Origin: Thermoplasmata archaeon | Lineage (GTDB): Archaea > Thermoplasmatota > E2 > UBA202 > JdFR-43 | Assembly (NCBI GenBank): GCA_021161135.1 | Contig: JAGHBD010000028.1 | Span: 1-9,841 of the forward strand | Reading direction: 5' to 3' | DNA length: 9,841 nt | Shown here: one piece after another, positions 6,097 through 9,841 of the stretch | Numbering within the stretch: the first letter of the stretch is position 1 | How the letters are laid out: the number at the start of each line of letters is the position of its first letter | The notes under the pieces: generated by a model | Seen by the model: the letters and a program-made list of their open reading frames with translations, nothing else | Database searches by the model: none | What the model was told of the DNA's origin: nothing | Translations under genes and position numbers: made by a program

Positions 6097-7188
6097 TTAC
6101 ACTCCAATTAAAATTCGGAGTAAATCACGTAGCCCGGGAGAGAGACCCAAAAAGAGGATGAAAAACTTTATTGTATTTTTGAGGCGGGGTTTCAAATCAT
6201 CTATCACATATATTATGCCGAGAATTACAAATAACTTTAGCAGTGGATAGCCTATGCCATAAAAATTTTTCATTAAGTAGTCAGGCAAAGGATGTTTTTC
6301 TCCATATTTTATTCCAAGGTGGAAAGGATCAACAACTGCAAAATATGTTGTCATGCCGTCGAGCATATGAGAAAATATGAGAAGTAGGTTAAGTTTCTCG
6401 GTAAAGAGAGGATAGGCGGCATATTTTGCCACCAGATAGATAAGCAAGGTTATGAGAAATGCTGCAAGCGGGGCAATGAGTATTCTTGCCTCAACATCTG
6501 CTTTATCAATTGAAAAATGGGCAAGGATAAGAGATGAGGCGGCAAGCAGGAGAAAACCAAATGAAAATAGAGAGGCGATATAATCCTTTTTCTGAAATTT
6601 GTTATAGATTGCGAAAGTTATTATGGAAAGGAGGGCAAAAAATACAGGATGGAGTGTATAAGTGCAGTATTTTATTAGGATGAGGTAGTAGGTGGCAATG
6701 TAAATAATATTTTTTAGTATGAGGCTGTAGATGAAAGTTCTTTTATCATGAAATCTTATGCCATAGAAAAGAGAGAGCATGAAAAGTATGCCTATCTGGG
6801 CATATATGAGAGGAGAGATAAAAAGATAGGAAAGTGGCTTGCCAAAAGTGCCAGCATCCTCCAGCACCCTCGCTACAGAGCCATAAAGAACGAAAGGAAG
6901 GGAGGCGAGAATGAATTTAAAATCAACCTTTATATCGAATTTTTCAAAGAAAAGGTATAGCAGATAGATGAAAATTACAAGCGTAATACCATATACAATT
7001 TCAGATACAATGGTATATCCTTCCTTCGCCCTCACCCCATGATATTCCACAGGATGCCCAGTTGCATCTGCTATTATTGGGCCAACAAAATATTTCCATA
7101 TAAATCTGTCATAAACTATGTTGGGAAATAAAGCCAGAGCTACAAAAAAAATTGCTGCTATGGCTATAACAACATATTTCCATTTCAC
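6097..7188 (-). CDS. DUF63 family multi-pass membrane protein
   Basis: Integral membrane protein of the DUF63 family (PF01889), found almost only in Euryarchaeota and without an assigned function. 363 aa from the GTG at 7186-7188. An N-terminal hydrophobic helix (YVVIAIAAIFFVALALF) is followed by about seven to nine further hydrophobic segments with short loops. Family-typical features are the R-ED-G motif (RVLEDAG, 107-113) after the second or third helix, LFISPLIYAQIGI just after it, HMLDGMTTYFAVV (274 onward), and EKHPLPDYL (297-305). The conserved charged residues inside membrane stretches suggest transport or an enzyme acting on a membrane substrate, but that is inference. A TTG 12 codons upstream is possible; the GTG is preferred because it lies 25.5 bases from the centre of a TATA palindrome. 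Divergent from larB. Confidence 0.88.
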   Translation of the reverse strand: MKWKYVVIAIAAIFFVALALFPNIVYDRFIWKYFVGPIIADATGHPVEYHGVRAKEGYTIVSEIVYGITLVIFIYLLYLFFEKFDIKVDFKFILASLPFVLYGSVARVLEDAGTFGKPLSYLFISPLIYAQIGILFMLSLFYGIRFHDKRTFIYSLILKNIIYIATYYLILIKYCTYTLHPVFFALLSIITFAIYNKFQKKDYIASLFSFGFLLLAASSLILAHFSIDKADVEARILIAPLAAFLITLLIYLVAKYAAYPLFTEKLNLLLIFSHMLDGMTTYFAVVDPFHLGIKYGEKHPLPDYLMKNFYGIGYPLLKLFVILGIIYVIDDLKPRLKNTIKFFILFLGLSPGLRDLLRILIGV

Positions 7189-7209
7189 TAAAAAGCAATG
7201 CAATGAAAC

Positions 7210-7217
7210 ATTTAAAT
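7210..7217. promoter_or_regulatory. Palindromic TATA element shared by larB and the DUF63 gene
   Basis: ATTTAAAT, a perfect palindrome centred at 7213.5. The larB ATG (7239) and the DUF63 GTG (7188) are each exactly 25.5 bases from that centre, and neither has a Shine-Dalgarno. This is the expected geometry of one TBP site serving two leaderless transcripts that start at their own initiation codons. Confidence 0.6.
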
Positions 7218-7238
7218 TTTGCAATATAATTGGCGTAG

Positions 7239-7982
7239 ATGGATGTTGAAGAATTACTGAGGAAAGTTAAGGAAGGAAGTATGAGTATCGAGGATGCAAT
7301 GAAAGAATTGAGACACCTTCCTTTTAAAGATATTGGTTTCGCAAAAATAGATTTTCATCGTCGCCTTAGAAGAGGGATTCCTGAAGTTATCTATGCGCCT
7401 GGAAAAACGAGGGAGCAGATAAGAAAGATAGTTGAGGAGATGAAGGGCAGAGAAAAGATAATTATCACGAAAGCGAATGAGGAGATATATGATGAATTGA
7501 AGGATATAGAAAATTGCAGGTTTTATAGGGCATGCGGTTTAATAGTTATAGGAGAAAAAAAGGAGGCAAAGAAAGATGGCTACATTGCAGTTGTGGCGGC
7601 AGGAAGCAGCGATATAGGCGTTGCTGAGGAGGCGGCGATAACGGCAGAAGAGCTGGGAAATGAGGTTCATCGCATTTATGATGTGGGTGTTGCTGGCGTT
7701 CATCGTCTCGTAAGCTATGCAGAGGAGCTTGAAAAGGCAAGCGTGGTTATAGCAGTTGCTGGAATGGATGGTATTTTACCAACTCTCACCTCCAATTTCA
7801 CTCCTGCCCCTGTGATTGCGGTGCCGACGAGCATAGGATATGGCACAGGTATTAATGGCATCGCTGCCTTAATGGCAATGCTCAATAGCTGCTCTCCCGG
7901 CATAACTGTTGTGAATATCGACAATGGCTTCGGAGCAGGCATAGCGGCGCATCTTATAATGGAAAGGATAAGGAAAAATTAG
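7239..7982 (+). CDS. larB: LarB, nickel-pincer cofactor biosynthesis carboxylase/hydrolase
   Basis: LarB carries out the first step of nickel-pincer nucleotide synthesis: it carboxylates the pyridinium ring of nicotinic acid adenine dinucleotide at C5 and cleaves the phosphoanhydride, giving pyridinium-3,5-biscarboxylic acid mononucleotide. 247 aa, normal length. The N-terminal third is the LarB-specific part (SIEDAMKELRHLPFKDIGFAKIDFHR), followed by PGKTREQI. The C-terminal two thirds is PurE-like: VVAAGSSDIGVAEEAA (118-133), GVAGVHRL (150-157), AGMDGILPTL (174-183), VPTSIGYG (195-202). C218 in NSCSPGI corresponds to the family's conserved catalytic cysteine, followed by NIDNGFGAG. LarC and LarE, which finish the cofactor, and a LarA-type racemase are not in the window. 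Start is the ATG at 7239, leaderless, from a TATA element shared with the DUF63 gene. Confidence 0.94.
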   Translation: MDVEELLRKVKEGSMSIEDAMKELRHLPFKDIGFAKIDFHRRLRRGIPEVIYAPGKTREQIRKIVEEMKGREKIIITKANEEIYDELKDIENCRFYRACGLIVIGEKKEAKKDGYIAVVAAGSSDIGVAEEAAITAEELGNEVHRIYDVGVAGVHRLVSYAEELEKASVVIAVAGMDGILPTLTSNFTPAPVIAVPTSIGYGTGINGIAALMAMLNSCSPGITVVNIDNGFGAGIAAHLIMERIRKN

Positions 7983-8109
7983 AAAAGGGGCTATGCCAAC
8001 CAGAAATAGATGGGTTAAAACCTCTTGCAGCATAATGAATAACTGCCCAAATTCTTGGCTCCACTCGCACTCCAGATATTTGCCATCTATTAGTTGAAAT
8101 ACCCGTCAT
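7954..8109 (-). CDS. Possible small antisense ORF of 51 aa, unrecognised
   Basis: Minus-strand frame from the ATG at 8107-8109 to a stop at 7954, filling the gap between larB and the MNT gene and overlapping the end of larB antisense. It reads MTGISTNRWQISGVRVEP, then RIWAVIHYAARGFNPSISG, then WHSPF. The first 42 residues look like real protein (three Trp, mixed polarity); the last ten, opposite larB, are low-complexity. No Shine-Dalgarno is seen. It might be a small conserved protein, a fragment of a larger one, or the translation of a non-coding RNA. I cannot assign a function and do not claim it is expressed. Confidence 0.25.
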   Translation of the reverse strand: MTGISTNRWQISGVRVEPRIWAVIHYAARGFNPSISGWHSPFSNFSLSFPL

Positions 8110-8118
8110 CTTGAAAAA

Positions 8119-8126
8119 ATTTAAAA
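8119..8126 (+). promoter_or_regulatory. TATA element of the toxin-antitoxin pair
   Basis: ATTTAAAA, centred 27.5 bases upstream of the ATG at 8150 with no intervening Shine-Dalgarno. It would give a leaderless bicistronic mRNA for the MNT-HEPN pair. Confidence 0.5.
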
Positions 8127-8149
8127 CCGAGAACGGAATAAAATAATGG

Positions 8150-8455
8150 ATGGTTAAAGTGAGGAAGTCGATTGATGAAATTAAAGAAGTCATCGAAAAA
8201 CACAAGGAAAAGCTTAGGGAGGAGTATGGTGTTAAAGAAATCGGTATTTTTGGCTCTATTGTGAGAGGGGAGGCGAAAGAGGACAGCGATGTTGATATAT
8301 TGGTTGAATTTGAGAAACCTATAGGATTCTTTAAATTTCTCGAGTTAGAGGAGTATCTAACTAATTTAATAGGTAGAAAAGTAGATCTTGTATCTAAAAA
8401 AGCTCTTAAGCCACATATTGGAAAATATATTCTTAAAGAGGTTGTAGTGATATGA
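8150..8455 (+). CDS. mntA: MntA-type minimal nucleotidyltransferase (antitoxin)
   Basis: Antitoxin half of an MNT-HEPN pair, 101 aa. In characterised systems MntA transfers AMP from ATP to a tyrosine on the HEPN partner and so inactivates the toxin. The nucleotidyltransferase motif GSX10DXD is intact: G35 and S36 in FGSIVRGEA, then D47 and D49 in SDVDILVEF, which coordinate Mg-ATP. An amphipathic N-terminal helix (residues about 7-25) precedes the fold. IGRKVDLVSKKALKPHI at 74-90 is the typical closing segment of the family. The start is the ATG at 8150, preferred because a TATA element lies 27 bases upstream. The stop overlaps the start of the downstream HEPN gene as ATGA, implying translational coupling. 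It lies next to an integrase and attachment site, a common location for these modules. Confidence 0.9.
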   Translation: MVKVRKSIDEIKEVIEKHKEKLREEYGVKEIGIFGSIVRGEAKEDSDVDILVEFEKPIGFFKFLELEEYLTNLIGRKVDLVSKKALKPHIGKYILKEVVVI

Positions 8456-8796
8456 AAAGAACATATAAGGATTACATACTTGATATTTTGATATCTATCC
8501 GGGAAATTGAAGACTTCATTGCAGATATGAACTTTGAAGAGTTTGTAAAAGATAGAAAAACTGTAAATGCTGTTATTAGAAGTCTGGAAGTGATGGGAGA
8601 GGCTGTAAAGAAAATTCCCCCCGAAATTAGAGATAGACATCCAGAAATTCCATGGAAATACATAGCTGCAATGAGGGATAAACTAATACATGAATACCAT
8701 GGTGTTGATTTAGAAATTGTATGGGAAGTCATAGAAAAGGAAATTCCTCCTCTAAAACCAAAATTTGAGAAGGTATTGGAGGAGTTGAAAGATTGA
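8452..8796 (+). CDS. hepT: HepT-type HEPN toxin (DUF86)
   Basis: Toxin half of the pair, 114 aa, all-helical HEPN fold of the HepT/DUF86 family. Such proteins are RNases in several characterised cases, acting as dimers. The catalytic RX4HXY motif is intact as RDKLIHEYH: R75, H80 and Y82. Y82 is the residue that MntA adenylylates in studied homologues. The upstream helices (TYKDYILDILISIREIEDFI, 4-23) and NAVIRSLEVMGEAVKKIPPE (39-58) match the family, and the length is typical. The gene starts inside the stop codon of mntA (ATGA at 8452-8455), so the two are made together. The RNA target is unknown. It ends about 80 bases before the attachment site. Confidence 0.9.
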   Translation: MKRTYKDYILDILISIREIEDFIADMNFEEFVKDRKTVNAVIRSLEVMGEAVKKIPPEIRDRHPEIPWKYIAAMRDKLIHEYHGVDLEIVWEVIEKEIPPLKPKFEKVLEELKD

Positions 8797-8875
8797 GTGT
8801 CAGCAACTACGAAACCTCTCTGCTTTTCTTGAAGAAAGACTGAAGGAGCTAATAGAAAAATTACAAGAAAACATA

Positions 8876-9766
8876 GTGCAGGGGGCGAGATTTGAACTCG
8901 CGAACCCCTACGGGACAGGCCCCTCAAGCCCTATAGAAGTATCTGAGACAGAGCTAAAGAACTACCTTTCGTTACGAGAAGTTGCGGGTTTGTCTAAGAG
9001 CTGGATTAAGAGGATAAAGGGATGGCTTATTGAATATCTTAATTATACTGGATGGAAAGTAGAGCAAACTAAAACCCTTGAATTCCTAAAAGCTAAGAAG
9101 GAGGAATATATGGTTGAGACCTATAGAAAGATGCTATTCCAAGTTCGCAAATTCTTAGATTATCTTAATGTGGAGTGGGCTAAGAAAATCAAAGCACCAC
9201 CAGAGCCAGAATACAGACCAAAAAGAGTTACAAGAGAAGATATCTTAAAGACTTTAGAGTATTTCAAGAAACATCCATATTTCATCCAAATCAGAGCTTT
9301 AATTCTATTGGGAGCTTCTTCGGGTTTAAGAGCAGAAGAGCTATACCAATTAGAGCCAGAAGATATAGACTTAGAGAATAGGATTATCTACGTAAGGCAT
9401 GAGCCAGAAAAAGGAAAGACCACAAAGACGGGAAAGAGTAGAATAGCATTTTTTAACGAGGGGGCGAAGCAGGCATTAATAGAATATTTAGGGTTTTTCA
9501 ACAATGGTTGCAATTTAAGGTATCTATTTGGTAGAACGCATCTTGAAAGAGCCTTTAAGAATGCCCCTATAAAGGTTAAGGACTTAAGAAAATTCTTTTC
9601 TCAAGAGTGGGATAGAAGAGGAGGAGCTACAAGTATTAAGAAAATCTTGATGGGGCATAGTCTTAGAGGAGATGTTGATTTGAATCATTATAACGCTCAG
9701 AGTGAAGAGGATTTGAAAAGAATATATGATAAAATATTTGATAAAATATTTAATGATACCACTTAG
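8876..9766 (+). CDS. SSV-type tyrosine recombinase (integrase), probably the int(C) part
   Basis: Site-specific recombinase that integrates and excises a mobile element at tRNA-Leu. 296 aa from GTG 8876. Residues 1-19 (MQGARFELANPYGTGPSSP) are the reverse translation of the tRNA attachment site. Residues about 20-105 are a core-binding, SAM-like helical domain (SLREVAGLSKSWIKRIKGWL). Residues about 115-296 are the catalytic domain, with R152 (SSGLRAEEL), K187 (TGKSR, likely beta-hairpin Lys), K235-x-x-R238 (KDLR, Lys replacing the usual His, as in archaeal integrases), H261 (LMGHSLRG), and the nucleophile Y272 (LNHY). All expected residues are present. The frame is open upstream to 8789 without ATG, GTG or TTG, so the N-terminus may be truncated by integration. 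The body of the element should continue to the right. The tail has a DKIF duplication from a 12-bp tandem repeat. Confidence 0.88.
   Translation: MQGARFELANPYGTGPSSPIEVSETELKNYLSLREVAGLSKSWIKRIKGWLIEYLNYTGWKVEQTKTLEFLKAKKEEYMVETYRKMLFQVRKFLDYLNVEWAKKIKAPPEPEYRPKRVTREDILKTLEYFKKHPYFIQIRALILLGASSGLRAEELYQLEPEDIDLENRIIYVRHEPEKGKTTKTGKSRIAFFNEGAKQALIEYLGFFNNGCNLRYLFGRTHLERAFKNAPIKVKDLRKFFSQEWDRRGGATSIKKILMGHSLRGDVDLNHYNAQSEEDLKRIYDKIFDKIFNDTT
8877..8929 (-). other. Attachment site: 3' half of a tRNA-Leu(GAG) gene
   Basis: On the minus strand this is the 3' part of a tRNA. The anticodon loop TTGAGGG (8921-8927, anticodon GAG) is followed by the 3' stem GCCTG, a long variable arm TCCCGTAGGGG as in class II tRNA-Leu, a perfect T arm (GCGAG/TTCAAAT/CTCGC, 8885-8901), the acceptor strand CCCCTGC (8878-8884), and discriminator A (8877), which suits Leu. 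The 5' half is missing: beyond 8929 the expected stem partner CAGGC is replaced by integrase sequence. This is the duplicated tRNA 3' end left when an element integrates by site-specific recombination, here lying inside the integrase reading frame as in SSV-type elements. It is not a functional tRNA. Confidence 0.85.
9728..9751 (+). repeat. 12-bp perfect tandem duplication in the integrase tail
   Basis: GATAAAATATTT occurs twice back to back (9728-9739, 9740-9751) and duplicates DKIF within the last residues of the integrase. In frame, so harmless; probably replication slippage. Confidence 0.7.
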
Positions 9767-9772
9767 AAAGTG

Positions 9773-9780
9773 TTATAAAT
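9773..9780 (+). promoter_or_regulatory. TATA element of the gene at the right edge
   Basis: TTATAAAT, seven bases after the integrase stop, centred about 23 bases before the GTG at 9799. Strong match to the archaeal TATA consensus. Confidence 0.5.
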
Positions 9781-9798
9781 ACATAATCATAAGTATTT

Positions 9799-9841
9799 GT
9801 GGAAGAAGACCTAAGAAAAGAATTAAAAAGCACTTTAAAGA
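9799..9841 (+). CDS. Start of a further gene of the integrated element (cut by the window edge)
   Basis: Open frame from GTG 9799 reading MEEDLRKELKSTLK, charged and helical, with a good TATA element about 23 bases upstream and no Shine-Dalgarno, so it would be leaderless. Only 14 codons are visible and no family can be named. Its place directly after the integrase makes it a likely cargo or replication gene of the element. Confidence 0.4.
   Translation, partial: MEEDLRKELKSTLK

Noticed and set aside
7954..8640. Long minus-strand frame extending over the MNT gene
   Set aside because: Apart from its last 51 codons it is antisense to the well-supported MNT and HEPN genes, and its translation there is Ser/Phe/Ile-rich shadow sequence.
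8472..8927. Minus-strand frame beginning MRGLSRRGSRVQISPPA
   Set aside because: This is the familiar false translation across tRNA sequence (the attachment site) continuing antisense to the HEPN gene.
8877..8940. A functional tRNA-Leu(GAG) gene
   Set aside because: Only the 3' half is present. The 5' acceptor strand, D arm and 5' anticodon stem are absent, replaced by integrase coding sequence.

Overview
The window looks like a chromosomal stretch of an AT-rich archaeon, most likely a euryarchaeote (perhaps Thermoplasmata-like, but the lineage cannot be fixed from sequence alone). The evidence is a proteasome alpha-subunit gene, a euryarchaeal DUF63 membrane protein, a PGF-CTERM surface-sorting signal, an archaeal-style RNase P RNA, an SSV-type integrase, and TATA-like elements about 25 bases upstream of many start codons. 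The RNase P RNA is about 64% G+C by hand count, well above the surrounding AT-rich genes. That contrast is typical of thermophiles, so growth at high temperature is a reasonable inference.

Left part (1-2600): the 5' end of psmA (minus strand), then a broken minus-strand gene for an Ig-like, PGF-CTERM surface protein, then a secreted caspase-like (C14) protease with its own Ig-like domain. The caspase gene meets a minus-strand TIM-barrel sugar isomerase/epimerase-family gene tail to tail, and the two stop codons share one TTAA.

Middle (2600-7200, mostly minus strand): a secreted protein with a glutamine-amidotransferase-like (BPL_N-type) domain, a flavin reductase-like protein, and rpiA (ribose-5-phosphate isomerase). 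rpiA is transcribed divergently from rnpB (plus strand). A small secreted Ig-like protein and a DUF63 multi-pass membrane protein follow. DUF63 is divergent from larB (nickel-pincer cofactor synthesis, plus strand).

Right part (8000-9841): an accessory zone. It holds a MntA/HepT-type nucleotidyltransferase-HEPN toxin-antitoxin pair with a 4-base overlap, and then the 3' half of a tRNA-Leu(GAG) gene embedded in the 5' end of a tyrosine recombinase gene. This is the layout of an SSV-type integrated element whose body should lie to the right. The start of one more plus-strand gene is cut by the window edge.

Two architectural themes stand out. First, most genes look leaderless, with a TATA-like element centred about 24-27 bases from the start codon. 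Two divergent pairs (larB/DUF63 and rpiA/rnpB) appear to share a single palindromic TATA element placed midway between the two starts. The caspase and psmA genes instead carry Shine-Dalgarno sequences. Second, there are several exported proteins (caspase, amidotransferase-like, small Ig-like and the surface-protein pseudogene), so much of this neighbourhood acts outside the membrane.
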